A stretch of DNA of 64,000 nt from Allobosea sp. Leaf344 (GTDB taxonomy: Bacteria; Pseudomonadota; Alphaproteobacteria; Rhizobiales; Beijerinckiaceae), in assembly GCF_001426225.1 (NCBI RefSeq), contig NZ_LMRT01000014.1:544318-608317 (forward strand). The letters are read 5' to 3'. Position numbers and translations under genes: made by a program. Under the pieces are notes generated by a model. That model was not told the origin of the DNA. It did not search any database and worked only from the letters and a program-made list of their open reading frames with translations. Of this stretch, positions 7,479 through 16,686 are shown piece by piece; position 1 is the first letter of the stretch; every line of letters starts with the position of its first letter.

Positions 7479-8266
7479 GAAGCGTTGGCGGGCTCGGCCA
7501 GCAGGGTGAAGCCCTGCGCGGTGAAGGCGCTCCTGGCCTTGGCGGAGCGGAGAAACCGCAGGAAGGGCAGGGCGTCGGCATGGGCGGAACCGGCCACCGC
7601 TGCGACGGGGTAGATGATCGGCGGGTGGCTGTCGCGCGGGAAGCTGGCGATGACCGTGACATTGGGCTCGGCCGCGGCATCGGTGGCGTAGACGATGCCG
7701 AGCGGTGCCTCGCCGCGCGCCACCAGCAAAAGCGCCGCCCGGACATTCTCGGCCTGCGCGACGCGATCCTTGACCCTGTCCCAGGCACGCAGCCGCTCCA
7801 GCGCCGCCTTCCCGTATTTTCCCGCCGGCACGGCCTCGACATTCGCCATCGCCAGCCGGCCGGAGCCGAGGGCAGGCGAGAGATCGACGCCATCCGCCAG
7901 ATCCAGCCTGGCCTGCGAGCCCTTCGGCGCGATCAGCACGATCGCATTGCCGAGCAGGTTCAGCCGCGTCTCCTTGCGGATCAGCCCCCTGGTGTCGAGA
8001 TGATCCATCCAGTCGAGATCGGCGGAGAGAAACAGATCGGCCGGCGCGCCCTGCTCGATCTGGCGGGCGAGGCTGCTGCTGCCGGCATAGGAGATCTTGG
8101 GAGGGGGCCTGCCGGTCTCGCGGGCCCAGCGCGTCGCGGCCTCGTCGAGCGCGTTCTTCAGGCTCGCGGCGGCGAAGACCACCAGATCCTTCGATTGCGC
8201 CAGCGCCGGCGTGGCGAGGAGGGGCAGCGCCGCGAGAGCGATGATCAGCCGTCGGGACATCCGCAT
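7475..8266 (-). CDS. modA: Molybdate ABC transporter substrate-binding protein ModA
   Basis: A 263-residue periplasmic binding protein with a Sec signal peptide (basic MRMSRR, then IIALAALPLLATPALAQ, cleavage probably after AQ). FAAASLKNALDE and YAGSSSLARQIEQGAPADLFLSAD are the molybdate-binding loops of ModA, and GIVYATDA is the conserved hinge segment. The start at 8266 is chosen because AGGAG lies seven bases upstream. The longer frame from 8284 would begin inside the operator-like dyad and extend the signal peptide needlessly. It is the first gene of modABC-E. Tungstate specificity cannot be excluded. Confidence 0.92.
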   Translation of the reverse strand: MRMSRRLIIALAALPLLATPALAQSKDLVVFAAASLKNALDEAATRWARETGRPPPKISYAGSSSLARQIEQGAPADLFLSADLDWMDHLDTRGLIRKETRLNLLGNAIVLIAPKGSQARLDLADGVDLSPALGSGRLAMANVEAVPAGKYGKAALERLRAWDRVKDRVAQAENVRAALLLVARGEAPLGIVYATDAAAEPNVTVIASFPRDSHPPIIYPVAAVAGSAHADALPFLRFLRSAKARSAFTAQGFTLLAEPANAS

Positions 8267-8283
8267 CGCGCGACTCCTAGCCA

Positions 8284-8313
8284 TTGCGTCGTTCCCGTAG
8301 GAATATAACGCAA
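8284..8313. promoter_or_regulatory. Mo-box-like dyad upstream of modA
   Basis: A 30-bp imperfect palindrome has outer arms TTGCGT (8284-8289) and ACGCAA (8308-8313) and inner TTCCC/GGAA. The right half, ATATAACG (8303-8310), agrees with the ModE half-site in the E. coli consensus (TATATAACG). It lies about 18 bp upstream of the chosen modA start, so a bound repressor would block transcription. The regulator is probably the modE product of the same operon. Confidence 0.6.
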
Positions 8314-8408
8314 CGTCGCCTCTGTCGAGTCTCCGGCGATGCCGCCGGCGGAGTTTCGGTTGCTTCCTGCGGGCAGCGGCCCTCGATCACGGGCGCGTCA
8401 GGGGGCGG

Positions 8409-9647
8409 TCAATCCGGCCGGTGCAGCGTCGCGGCCGGGCGGGAAAAACTCCGGCGGCCGTTCTTGAAACCCATCACCGGTTCGGCCAGCGCCGCCAAGG
8501 CCGTCTCGGCGGTCTCGGCATCGAGGACGATCAGGTCGGCCGGCTTGCCCAGCGCGATCCCGTAATCGCTCAGCCGCATCAGCTGCGCCGGGAGCGTCGT
8601 AATCATCGATATACAGCGCGCGAAATCCTCCGGACCGACTTGCGCGGCATTGGCGTAGAGATTGGCCATGCGCAGCAGCGAGCCGTCGCCGAAGGGCGTG
8701 AAAGGGTTGAGGACGTTGTTGGTGGCGACCGAGCAGACGACCCCGCTCTCCACCAGCCGATGCGCAGGGGCGAGCCCGCGCGGCACGGCATGGCTGGCGT
8801 CCCGGCCCATCAGATAGAGATCCGTCGCCGGCAGCACGGTCACCGCCACGCCGGCCTCCCTCAGCCTGGTGGCGACGCGGGCGAGGGCGTCCGGCGCCAG
8901 CATCGAGAGCTTCGTGACGTGGCCGATGGTGACGCGCCCCTCATAGCCCTGCGCGATGGTCTGGCGGCAGACCTCGTCGAGATGCATCCAGGCAGGATCG
9001 AGGTCGAAATCGAGATGGAAGTCGAGATCGACATCGTAGCGCCGCGCGAGCTCGAACAGGATCGCGATCTGCCGGTGCGGGTCGGTATCGGTATAGGGGC
9101 AGCCGCCGAGCAGATCCGCCCCGCGCTCCAGCGCCTCGACCAGCAGCGCCTCGGTGCCGGGATCATTGGTGAGCCCCTCCTGCGGGAAGACGCAGATCGA
9201 GAGGTCGAGCCCCCAGGCATAATCGCGCCTGAGCGCCGTCACCGCCTCGAAACCACGCAGGCCGATGCGCGGATCGAGCTCGACATGGGTGCGCATCCGG
9301 GTCGTGCCCCGGGCGATGGCGCTATCCAGCACCTGCGCCCCGCGGGCATAGATATCCGCGACGGTGAAATCGCGCTTCATCGCCGAGACGGCGGCGATGG
9401 CCTGTTTCAGCCCGCCGCGGGCATGGCCGCAGCGGCCGAGCAGGCAGGCCTTGTCGAGATGGACATGGCTGTCGACGAAGCCCGGCAGCACCGCCCGCCC
9501 GCCGAGCATCACCTCCGGCGCATCCGCCGCGAGATCGGGCTCGATGGCGACGAAGCGCCCGGAGCGGACGCCGAGATCCATCGGCCGCGAGGCGCCGGGC
9601 AGGCTGGCCTGGCGAAAGATCAGGTCGAGAGGGGCGGATTCGGCCAT
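8409..9647 (-). CDS. Cytosine-deaminase-like amidohydrolase
   Basis: A 412-residue metal-dependent hydrolase of the cytosine deaminase/N-isopropylammelide amidohydrolase group. Metal motif HVHLDKA has His61 and His63; further motifs are DFHLDFDLD (about 215), GHVTKLS (about 240) and TNNVLNPFTPFGDGSLLRM (about 315). In CodA the corresponding late motif carries the metal-binding Asp, whereas here the sequence reads ATNN. The C-terminal strand GKPADLIVLDA is standard. The gene is monocistronic and lies between the mod operon and the mutasome. The substrate is unknown; pyrimidine, triazine or another cyclic amidine are possible. Confidence 0.8.
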   Translation of the reverse strand: MAESAPLDLIFRQASLPGASRPMDLGVRSGRFVAIEPDLAADAPEVMLGGRAVLPGFVDSHVHLDKACLLGRCGHARGGLKQAIAAVSAMKRDFTVADIYARGAQVLDSAIARGTTRMRTHVELDPRIGLRGFEAVTALRRDYAWGLDLSICVFPQEGLTNDPGTEALLVEALERGADLLGGCPYTDTDPHRQIAILFELARRYDVDLDFHLDFDLDPAWMHLDEVCRQTIAQGYEGRVTIGHVTKLSMLAPDALARVATRLREAGVAVTVLPATDLYLMGRDASHAVPRGLAPAHRLVESGVVCSVATNNVLNPFTPFGDGSLLRMANLYANAAQVGPEDFARCISMITTLPAQLMRLSDYGIALGKPADLIVLDAETAETALAALAEPVMGFKNGRRSFSRPAATLHRPD

Positions 9648-9969
9648 GGGCGGGTCAGAGGGCCCGGCGCGCCGGGCGGGCGGCCGGCTGGGTCACCTTC
9701 CCGGCGGGGCAGGTGTCGCCGAGCGCGGCGGGAAGCGTGGCGGAGGCTATGGTCATCGCGGCCTGGTACCGGTCGGGTTCGGCGGGGATCATGGCCGATG
9801 GGCGAGGGGGGAGGATAGGCCCTCGCTGCGGACGGGGCCATGTCGGCGGGTTCTGGTGCGCGGCCATGACGGCCGGGATAAACGGCCCATACCCTCCTGA
9901 CGCGACTCGCCTTCCGCAGAGTCTCTCTCTATAAAAGAACAAAGAAAGAACATTGGCGTTGGGGCCTTC
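9648..9969. other. 322-bp intergenic region between the amidohydrolase and imuA
   Basis: No convincing gene is present. The left part is extremely GC-rich and contains the perfect 16-bp palindrome GCCCGGCGCGCCGGGC (9662-9677), placed just upstream of the leftward amidohydrolase start. The right 45 bp are AT-rich and hold the imuA promoter (TATAAA at 9930-9935) and LexA box. Confidence 0.6.
9937..9951 (+). promoter_or_regulatory. LexA (SOS) box of the imuA-imuB-dnaE2 operon
   Basis: GAAC-AAAGAAA-GAAC is an exact match to the alphaproteobacterial LexA site (GAAC-N7-GAAC on one strand, GTTC-N7-GTTC on the other). It directly follows a TATAAA -10-like element (9930-9935), so bound LexA would cover the transcription start. 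It lies 18 bp upstream of the imuA ATG at 9970. SOS control of this operon is well established in Caulobacter and other Alphaproteobacteria. Confidence 0.85.
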
Positions 9970-10848
9970 ATGATGTCAGCTGCCCATACCCTGGCCGATC
10001 TGCGCCGCAGCCTCGCCGAGGCGGCGTTGCGCAGCGCGCCTGCGGCCAGGGGACGGGTGAGCTTCGGCCCGGCCGGGCTCGACGAGGTGCTGGGGGGCGG
10101 GCTGGTCCGGGCCGCGCTGCACGAGGTCTATGCGCCCGGCTCGCCCGATATCGCCGCCGCGACCGGCTTCGCGGTCGGCCTCGCCATTCGCGCGGCGGGG
10201 CGGCGGCCGATTCTGTGGGTGCGGCAGGATTATCTCGATTCCGAGACCGGCGCGCTGCATCCGCCGGGCCTGTCGGAGCTGGGGCTCGACCCCGCCCGCG
10301 TGCTTCTGGTGCGGGCGCGCGATGCCGAGGGCGTGCTGCGCGCCGGGGCGGAGGCCGCCCGCTGCGGCGCGCTGGGGGCGGCGCTGATCGAGCCCTGGGG
10401 CGATCCGCGCCTGTTCGACCTGACGGCGACGCGCCGGCTCGCTCTGGCGGCGGAAGGCTCCGGCGTCGCCACCCTGCTGCTGCGGGCGAGCGCCTCGCAA
10501 TCGCCCAGCGCGGCGCGGACGCGCTGGCTGGTGCAGGCGCTGCCGTCGCGGGCGCTGGAGGCGAATGCGCCGGGCGATCCGGCTTTCAGAATCAGGCTGC
10601 TGCGCCAGCGCGGTGGCCTCAGTGAGTGTGAGTGGCGTGTGGAGTGGAGCCGTGACCGACAATGCTTTGCGGAGAGACCGGGCTTTGCGGAAAGACCCGG
10701 ATATCCGGAACGACCCGCCTTGCCCGACAAACCCGATCAGACCCGGCACAGCCCCGATGTCGCGCCGCTACCTCGCCCTCTGGTTTCCCTTCCTGCCGAC
10801 GGACAGGTTGCGGCGGGAGAAGCGGGCCCCCGCCGCCGCGCCGGCTAG
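9970..10848 (+). CDS. imuA: ImuA, RecA-like mutasome accessory protein
   Basis: A 292-residue member of the ImuA/SulA-like family. FGPAGLDEVLGGGLVRAALHEVY (about 36-58) is the family opening, followed by a RecA-like core with RPILWVRQDYL and a Leu-rich section. ImuA binds RecA and ImuB in translesion synthesis. From about residue 230 the protein turns into a low-complexity tail FAERPGFAERPGYPERPAL, coded by an 18-nt tandem repeat. Its last 92 bases overlap imuB in another frame, so the functional end may be near residue 232 and the tail may be tolerated read-through. Start ATG 9970 or 9973; weak ribosome site. Induced by DNA damage through the LexA box. Confidence 0.88.
   Translation: MMSAAHTLADLRRSLAEAALRSAPAARGRVSFGPAGLDEVLGGGLVRAALHEVYAPGSPDIAAATGFAVGLAIRAAGRRPILWVRQDYLDSETGALHPPGLSELGLDPARVLLVRARDAEGVLRAGAEAARCGALGAALIEPWGDPRLFDLTATRRLALAAEGSGVATLLLRASASQSPSAARTRWLVQALPSRALEANAPGDPAFRIRLLRQRGGLSECEWRVEWSRDRQCFAERPGFAERPGYPERPALPDKPDQTRHSPDVAPLPRPLVSLPADGQVAAGEAGPRRRAG
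10664..10717 (+). repeat. 18-nt tandem repeat in the 3' end of imuA
   Basis: Two near-identical 18-nt units, GCTTTGCGGAGAGACCGG (10664-10681) and GCTTTGCGGAAAGACCCG (10682-10699), are followed by a degenerate third unit up to about 10717. In the imuA frame they code for FAERPG twice and then YPERPA. The array lies just before the imuB start at 10757. Confidence 0.75.
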
Positions 10849-12349
10849 CGCGCGCATGGAAGACGGCGGCGGCCCTGCAGGCCAGGCGCCGGCCCCGCCG
10901 CCGCCGCTCGTCCTGGTCGAGATGCAGCGCGGGGCGCTGCGGATCACCGCCTGCGACCGGCCGGCGCTGGATCAGGGCCTGGCGCCCGGGCTCACCTTGG
11001 CCGATGCGCGCGCCCGCATTCCCGGCCTGGTCTCGGTCGAGGCCGATCCCGAGGCCGACCGGCGCCAGATCGAGCGACTGGCCGCTTTCTGCGACCGCTT
11101 CACCCCGCTGGTGGCGCTCGACCCGCCCCATGGGCTGATGCTGGACGTCACCGGCTGCGCCCATCTGTTCGGGGGCGAGGCGGCCCTGATCGCTCTGATC
11201 GGCCGGCGCCTGTCGGCGGGCGGCCTCGCCCATCGCGCCTGCATCGCCGGCACGCCGGAGGCGGCCCATGCGCTCGCCCGCTTCACCCAGGGCGGCATCG
11301 TGCCTCCGGGCGGGGACGAGGCGGCGACCCGGACCCTGCCCCTGGCGGCGCTGCGCCTGCCGCCGGAGACCGCGCTGGCGCTCTCCCGCGCCGGGCTGAA
11401 GACCCTGGCCGATCTGGCGGAGCGGCCGAGCGCCGCGCTCTCCGCCCGTTTCGGGGAGGGGCTGGCGGCGAGGCTGCGGCGCACCCTCGGCCGCGAGGAT
11501 ATCCGCATCACGCCGCTGCGTCCGCCGCCCGATTGCGTGGTGGAGCGGCATTTCGCCGAGCCGCTGCTGGCCATGGAGAGCCTCGAGGCGGTGGTCGTGC
11601 GGCTGGTCGAGGAGGCGGCGCGCGTGCTGGAACAGCGCGGCGAGGGCGGGCGCACCTTCGAGTTCAGCATCTTCCGCAGCGACGGGGCGGTGCGCCGCAT
11701 CAGGGTCGAGACCGGGCGGCCCTCGCGGGATGCGGGAGCGGTGCTGCGCCTCTATCGCGAGCGGCTGGACACCCTGGCCGATCCGCTCGATCCCGGCTTC
11801 GGCTTCGATGCGGTGCGCCTCGCCGTTCCCGTCTGCGAGGCTTTAAATACGCATCAGCCCCAGCTCGACGGCCGTGCCGTGGAGGAGGAGGCGGTGGCCG
11901 ATCTGGTCGACCGGCTGGTGGCCCGCTTCGGCCGCGACCGGGTGCTGCGCTTCATCGGCCAGGACACGCATGATCCCCGGCGCGAGGCCCGGATGATCCC
12001 GGCCACTTCGCCGCCCGGTGGGGTGCGATGGCCTGCGCCGCAGCCGCATGATCCGCCGACGCGCCCGCTGCAGCTCTTCGATCCGCCGCAGCCGATCGAG
12101 ACCCTGGCCGAGGTGCCGGACGGGCCGCCCTTGCGCTTCCGCTGGCGCCGCGTGCTGCACGAGATCGCGCGGGCGGAGGGTCCGGAGCGGATCGCGCCGG
12201 AATGGTGGCGCGACGGCCCGGCCGAGCCGGCGCGCGACTATTACCGCATCGAGGATGCGCAGGGGCGCCGGTTCTGGGTGTTCCGCGCCGGGTTCTACGA
12301 GGCCGAATCCGCGCCGCCGCGCTGGTACCTGCACGGACTCTTCGCATGA
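10757..12349 (+). CDS. imuB: ImuB, catalytically inactive Y-family polymerase-like protein
   Basis: A 530-residue Y-family polymerase homologue. It starts MSRRYLALWFPFLPTDRL and has the palm/finger segment ITACDRPALDQGLAPGLTLADARARIPGL, the LMLDVTGCAHLFGGE block, and a helix-hairpin-helix region (RAGLKTLADLAERPSAAL). The DxD and SIDE catalytic acidic residues of active Y-family enzymes are not in place, as is usual for ImuB. The protein is a scaffold linking DnaE2 to the beta clamp and ImuA. The start at 10757 is where family similarity begins. It overlaps imuA by 92 bp and ends in an ATGA overlap with dnaE2. Confidence 0.93.
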   Translation: MSRRYLALWFPFLPTDRLRREKRAPAAAPASARMEDGGGPAGQAPAPPPPLVLVEMQRGALRITACDRPALDQGLAPGLTLADARARIPGLVSVEADPEADRRQIERLAAFCDRFTPLVALDPPHGLMLDVTGCAHLFGGEAALIALIGRRLSAGGLAHRACIAGTPEAAHALARFTQGGIVPPGGDEAATRTLPLAALRLPPETALALSRAGLKTLADLAERPSAALSARFGEGLAARLRRTLGREDIRITPLRPPPDCVVERHFAEPLLAMESLEAVVVRLVEEAARVLEQRGEGGRTFEFSIFRSDGAVRRIRVETGRPSRDAGAVLRLYRERLDTLADPLDPGFGFDAVRLAVPVCEALNTHQPQLDGRAVEEEAVADLVDRLVARFGRDRVLRFIGQDTHDPRREARMIPATSPPGGVRWPAPQPHDPPTRPLQLFDPPQPIETLAEVPDGPPLRFRWRRVLHEIARAEGPERIAPEWWRDGPAEPARDYYRIEDAQGRRFWVFRAGFYEAESAPPRWYLHGLFA

Positions 12350-15300
12350 GCTTTTACGCCGAACCTGTTGCAGCCTCTAACTTCTCCTTCCTGCGCGGTG
12401 CCTCGCCCGGGCCCGATATGGTGCTGACCGCGCTGCTGCTCGGCCATGCCGGGCTGGGTCTCGCCGACCGCAACACGCTGGCCGGTGTGGTCAGGGCCTA
12501 TGGTGCGCTGAAGGAGCTGCGCGAGGACGGTTTGCCCGCGCCGGAAAAGCTGCGCGACGGCTCGGGGCCGGGCGAGCATGTCTGGATCGAGCATGAGCGG
12601 GTGCGCGACGGCAGCCTCGGTGCCGACGAGGCGCTCCAGGCGCATGTCAAGGCGCGGGCGCGGGCGTTCCGGCTGATCACCGGCAGCCGCCTCGTCTTCA
12701 GCGACGGCACGCCCGACATCGTCGCCTATCCCGCCAATCGCGCCGGCTGGGGCCGGCTCTGCCGGCTGCTCAGCCTCGGCAATCTCCGGGCGCAGAAGGG
12801 CGAGTGCATCCTGCACCTCGCCGATCTCGTCGGGGACACCCGCGACCTGCTGCTGATCATCATGCCCGACAGGCGGCTGGAGCCGCTGCCGGCGCTGATC
12901 GAGACGCTGGCGCAGGCGGCGCCCGGCGCGGTCTGGCTCGGCGCCTGCATGCATCGCAAGGGCGATGATCGGCGCAGGCTCGCGAGGCTCAAGGCGCTGG
13001 CCGCCGCGGGCCGCATTCCCCTCATCGCCAGCAATGACGCGCTCTATGATGCGCCGGGCCAACGCGACCTGCAGGACGTGCTGAGCTGCATCCGCGAGGG
13101 CGTCACCATCGAGCGTGCCGGCCGCCTGCTCGAGGCCAATGCCGAGCGCCATCTCAAGCCGCCCCAGGAAATGCACAGGCTGTTTCGCGATGCGCCCGAG
13201 GCCATCGCCGAAATCGCGCATCTGCTGGCGCGGGTCGAATTCGATCTCGGCCAGCTGCGCTACGAATACCCAGACGAGCCGACGCCGCCGGGCTGGACGC
13301 CGCAGGCCTGGCTGGAGGAGCTGGTGCGCCGCCGCGCCCCGATGCGCTACCCCGAGGGCGTGCCCGAAAAGGTCCAGAAACAGCTCGATGCCGAGCTCGT
13401 CCTGATCGAGAAGCTCGATTACGCCCGCTATTTCCTGACCATCCGCGACATCGTCGATTTCGCCGAGAGCCGCGGCATCCTCTGCCAGGGCCGGGGCTCG
13501 GCCGCCAATTCGGCCGTCTGCTTCGTGCTCGGGATCACCGCGGTCGATCCGGCCGAGAACGATTTGCTCTTCGCCCGCTTCATCTCGGAGGAGCGTCGCG
13601 AACCGCCCGATATCGACGTCGATTTCGAGCATGAACGGCGCGAGGAGGTGATCCAGCACATCTATGAGCGCTTCGGGCGCGAGCGCGCCGGCATCGCCGC
13701 CACGGTGATCCGCTATCGCCCGCGCAGCGCGATCCGCGACGTCGGCAAGGCGCTGGGGCTGACGGAGGACGTCACGGCCAGGCTCGCCGGCACGCAATGG
13801 GGCAGCTGGGGCAGCGACATCGCCGCGACCCATGTCCGGCAGGCCGGGCTCGATCCGGACAACCCGGTGATCGCGCGCGCGGTCGACTTCGCCATCCGGC
13901 TGCTCGGCTTTCCCCGCCATCTCTCGCAGCATGTCGGCGGCTTCGTGCTGGCCCGCGGCCGGCTGGACGAGATGGTGCCGATCGGCAATGCGGCGATGGA
14001 AAAGCGCACCTTCATCGAATGGGACAAGGACGATATCGACACGCTCGGCCTGATGAAGATCGATGTGCTGGCGCTCGGCATGCTGACCTGCATCCGCAAG
14101 GCCTTCGATCTGATGCACAGGCACCGCGGCATCGATTGGGGGCTGGCCGACGTCCCGCGCGACGATCCGGCGACCTACGACATGCTCTGCCGCGGCCATT
14201 CGCTCGGCGTCTTCCAGGTCGAGAGCCGGGCGCAGATGAACATGCTGCCGCGCCTCAAGCCGCGCGAATTCTACGATCTCGTCATCCAGGTCGCGATCGT
14301 CAGGCCGGGGCCGATCCAGGGCGACATGGTCCATCCCTATCTGCGGCGGCGCGCCGGGCTGGAGGAGGTGAGTTTCCCTTCGCCCGCGCCGCCGCACGAT
14401 CCCGACGAGCTCTACACCGTGCTCCGCCGCACCTGCGGCGTGCCGCTGTTCCAGGAACAGGCGATGAAGATCGCCATGGTCGCGGCCGAATTCAGCGACC
14501 GCGAGGCCAATGGTCTGCGCCGCGCCATGGCGACCTTCCGTAATGTCGGCACCATCGGCAATTTCGAGACGATGATGGTGGAGCGCATGGTGCTGCGCGG
14601 CTATGAGCGCGACTTCGCCGCGCGCTGCTTCGAGCAGATCAAGGGCTTCGGCAGCTATGGCTTTCCGGAGAGCCATGCCGCCTCCTTCGCAAAACTGGTC
14701 TATGTCTCCTCCTGGCTGAAATGCCACCATCCCGAGATCTTCGCCTGCGCCCTGCTCAACGCCCAGCCCATGGGCTTCTACGCTCCCGCCCAGATCGTCC
14801 GCGAGGCGCAGGAGATCGGCCGCGTCCCGGTGCGGCCGATCGACGTGAATGCGAGCGACTGGGACAATACTTTGGACGATTCGGCAGTGGGCAGTCGGCA
14901 GTCGGCACTCGAAGCAGACCCGAATGCCGACTGCCCATTGCCGACTGCCCGTCTCCCGTTGCGCCTCGGCTTCCGCCAGATCGACGGGTTCCACGAGGAA
15001 TGGGGGCGGCGGATCGCGGCCTTGCGTGGCGCCGGCTGGCGCTCGGTCGAGGATCTCGCCTGGAAGGCGCGGCTGCCGGCGCGCGCCATGCGCCTGCTCG
15101 CCGATGCCGATGCCTTCCGCTCGATCGGGCTCGATCGGCGCGAGGCGCTCTGGGCCGTGCGCCGGCTGCCCGATGACGAGGCCCTGCCGCTGTTCGCCGC
15201 GGCCCAGGCGCAGGAGCTGGGGCAGGAAGCCGACATGGCGCTGCCGGAGATGACGCTGCCCGAGCATGTGGTGGCGGATTACCAGACCCACCGGCTGTCG

Positions 15301-15768
15301 CTGAAGGGCCACCCCATGGGGATCCTGCGCCCGCTCTTCCGGCGCGAGCGCATTCTGAGCTGCGCCGAGACCGAACTGAAGCCGGACGCGACCTATGCCC
15401 GCACCGCCGGCGTGGTGCTGGTGCGCCAGCGTCCCGGCAACGGCAAGGCGATCTTCATCACGATCGAGGACGAGACCGGCATCGTCAACATCGTGCTCTG
15501 GGCCAGCCTGTTCGAACGCTATCGCCGCGAGGTGATGGGGGCGCGGCTGTTGCTGATCGAGGGCCGGGTGCAGCGCAGCCCGGAAGGCGTGACGCATCTG
15601 ATGGCGCAGAAGGTGATCGACCGCACCGGCGATCTGCACCGGCTCTCGGAGACGCATCGCGCCACCATCACCCTGACGCGGGCGGACGAGTTCCTGCACC
15701 CGCAGGTCCAGCGCGGCCGCCATCCGCGCGATGTCCGCATCCTGCCGAAATCCCGGGATTTCCAATAG
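12346..15768 (+). CDS. dnaE2: Error-prone DNA polymerase III alpha subunit DnaE2
   Basis: A 1140-residue C-family polymerase. The N-terminal PHP domain (about 1-270) is followed by the polymerase core, with [12 protein letters not shown] (about 383) and the catalytic [16 protein letters not shown] (about 420), plus a later Asp in [12 protein letters not shown]-terminal OB fold starts near [17 protein letters not shown]. DnaE2 lacks the proofreading-subunit tail of DnaE1 and performs damage-induced mutagenic synthesis with ImuA and ImuB. ATG 12346 overlaps the imuB stop (ATGA). An in-frame palindromic element (14882-14951) inserts about 23 residues between DNTLDDSA and LRLGFRQ, at a loop in the helix-hairpin-helix region. 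Regulation is by LexA via the operon promoter. Confidence 0.96.
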   Translation: MSFYAEPVAASNFSFLRGASPGPDMVLTALLLGHAGLGLADRNTLAGVVRAYGALKELREDGLPAPEKLRDGSGPGEHVWIEHERVRDGSLGADEALQAHVKARARAFRLITGSRLVFSDGTPDIVAYPANRAGWGRLCRLLSLGNLRAQKGECILHLADLVGDTRDLLLIIMPDRRLEPLPALIETLAQAAPGAVWLGACMHRKGDDRRRLARLKALAAAGRIPLIASNDALYDAPGQRDLQDVLSCIREGVTIERAGRLLEANAERHLKPPQEMHRLFRDAPEAIAEIAHLLARVEFDLGQLRYEYPDEPTPPGWTPQAWLEELVRRRAPMRYPEGVPEKVQKQLDAELVLIEKLDYARYFLTIRDIVDFAESRGILCQGRGSAANSAVCFVLGITAVDPAENDLLFARFISEERREPPDIDVDFEHERREEVIQHIYERFGRERAGIAATVIRYRPRSAIRDVGKALGLTEDVTARLAGTQWGSWGSDIAATHVRQAGLDPDNPVIARAVDFAIRLLGFPRHLSQHVGGFVLARGRLDEMVPIGNAAMEKRTFIEWDKDDIDTLGLMKIDVLALGMLTCIRKAFDLMHRHRGIDWGLADVPRDDPATYDMLCRGHSLGVFQVESRAQMNMLPRLKPREFYDLVIQVAIVRPGPIQGDMVHPYLRRRAGLEEVSFPSPAPPHDPDELYTVLRRTCGVPLFQEQAMKIAMVAAEFSDREANGLRRAMATFRNVGTIGNFETMMVERMVLRGYERDFAARCFEQIKGFGSYGFPESHAASFAKLVYVSSWLKCHHPEIFACALLNAQPMGFYAPAQIVREAQEIGRVPVRPIDVNASDWDNTLDDSAVGSRQSALEADPNADCPLPTARLPLRLGFRQIDGFHEEWGRRIAALRGAGWRSVEDLAWKARLPARAMRLLADADAFRSIGLDRREALWAVRRLPDDEALPLFAAAQAQELGQEADMALPEMTLPEHVVADYQTHRLSLKGHPMGILRPLFRRERILSCAETELKPDATYARTAGVVLVRQRPGNGKAIFITIEDETGIVNIVLWASLFERYRREVMGARLLLIEGRVQRSPEGVTHLMAQKVIDRTGDLHRLSETHRATITLTRADEFLHPQVQRGRHPRDVRILPKSRDFQ
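14882..14951. repeat. In-frame palindromic element inside dnaE2
   Basis: A 70-bp element with arms of about 30 bp (14882-14911 and 14921-14951) and a 9-nt loop. Each arm is built of GGCAGTCGGCA-like units that are also direct repeats. The innermost 15 bp of the stem pair with one mismatch and the outer part with a few more. It is translated in frame and adds roughly 23 residues at a variable loop. It resembles the protein-coding palindromic elements known from other Alphaproteobacteria. Confidence 0.75.
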
Positions 15769-15889
15769 GCCCGCCCGCTCCGGTCATGCGCCCCTCCGGC
15801 CGGTGCCCGTTTCCATCCGTGCCGCTGCAGGCTATCAGCAGGACGATCGAAGCGGCGCATCGGCGCCCGAGCGAAAGATGGACACGGCC

Positions 15890-16675
15890 ATGGATCTCGG
15901 ACTTCACAACAAGCGCGCCCTCGTCCTCGGCGCCAGCCGCGGGCTCGGCGCCGCCATCGCCCGCACCCTCGCCAGCGAAGGCGCGACCGTCATCGCCGCC
16001 GCCCGCAACACCGGCGCCATCGCCCAATGGGCGGATGAGTGCCCGGCCGAGGTCAAGGCAAGGATCACGGCCGAAAGCCTGGATCTCGGCGATTTCGCCT
16101 CGGTCGAGGCCTTGCTGGCCAAGCTCGCCGGCCAGGGCGGCGTCGACATCCTGATCGGCAATTCCGGCGGCCCGCCGCCATCCGAGGCGCGCGAGGCCAA
16201 GCGCCAGGATTGGCTCACGCATTTCGAGGCGATGGCCGCCAATCTCTTCCATGTCGCGCAGGCGCTGCTGCCCGGCATGACCCAGCGCGGCTTCGGCCGG
16301 ATCATCACCATCACCTCCTCGGGCGTCGAGCAGCCGATCCCGCGGCTGGCGCTGTCGAACGGCATCCGCTCCGCCGTGGTCGGCTGGTCGAAGACCCTGG
16401 CGTCGGAAGTCGCCGCGCAGGGCGTCACCGTGAACATCGTGATGCCGGGCCGCATCCATACCGAGCGCGTCAACCAGCTCGACAAGGCCGCGGCCGACCG
16501 CACCGGCACCACGGCCGAGGAGGCGGCGAAGGCCTCGCGCGCCACGATTCCCGCCGGCCGCTACGGCACGCCGCAGGAATTCGCCGATGTCGTCGCCTTC
16601 CTCGCCAGCGAGCGGGCGAGCTATGTCACCGGCGCCAAGATCCGCATCGACGGCGGCGCGACCCGCAGCATCTGA
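15890..16675 (+). CDS. Atypical short-chain dehydrogenase/reductase family protein
   Basis: A 261-residue SDR. The cofactor motif GASRGLG is at residues 14-20, the NSGG motif replaces NAGG at 91-94, and the C-terminal [17 protein letters not shown] is typical of FabG-like reductases. At the catalytic site the Ser is present (TSSG, about 142-145) but YxxxK is replaced by S156-NGI-R160. This matches the divergent BKR-like SDR subgroup that lacks the classical tetrad, so ordinary ketoreductase chemistry is doubtful. ATG 15878 is an alternative start; neither has a clear ribosome site. It is monocistronic, 121 bp after dnaE2, and convergent with a histidine kinase. Confidence 0.85.
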   Translation: MDLGLHNKRALVLGASRGLGAAIARTLASEGATVIAAARNTGAIAQWADECPAEVKARITAESLDLGDFASVEALLAKLAGQGGVDILIGNSGGPPPSEAREAKRQDWLTHFEAMAANLFHVAQALLPGMTQRGFGRIITITSSGVEQPIPRLALSNGIRSAVVGWSKTLASEVAAQGVTVNIVMPGRIHTERVNQLDKAAADRTGTTAEEAAKASRATIPAGRYGTPQEFADVVAFLASERASYVTGAKIRIDGGATRSI

Positions 16676-16686
16676 GGGCGGGGTAC

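Noticed and set aside
9655-9942. Possible small minus-strand gene in the gap before imuA
   Set aside because: The frame is Arg/Pro rich with no family sequence, and its start would overlap the LexA box and promoter of imuA.
12295-15765. Open minus-strand frame of 1156 codons
   Set aside because: It is antisense to dnaE2, which has all family motifs. Its translation is compositionally biased (His, Gln, Arg, Asp) with no domain; long antisense frames are common at this GC content.
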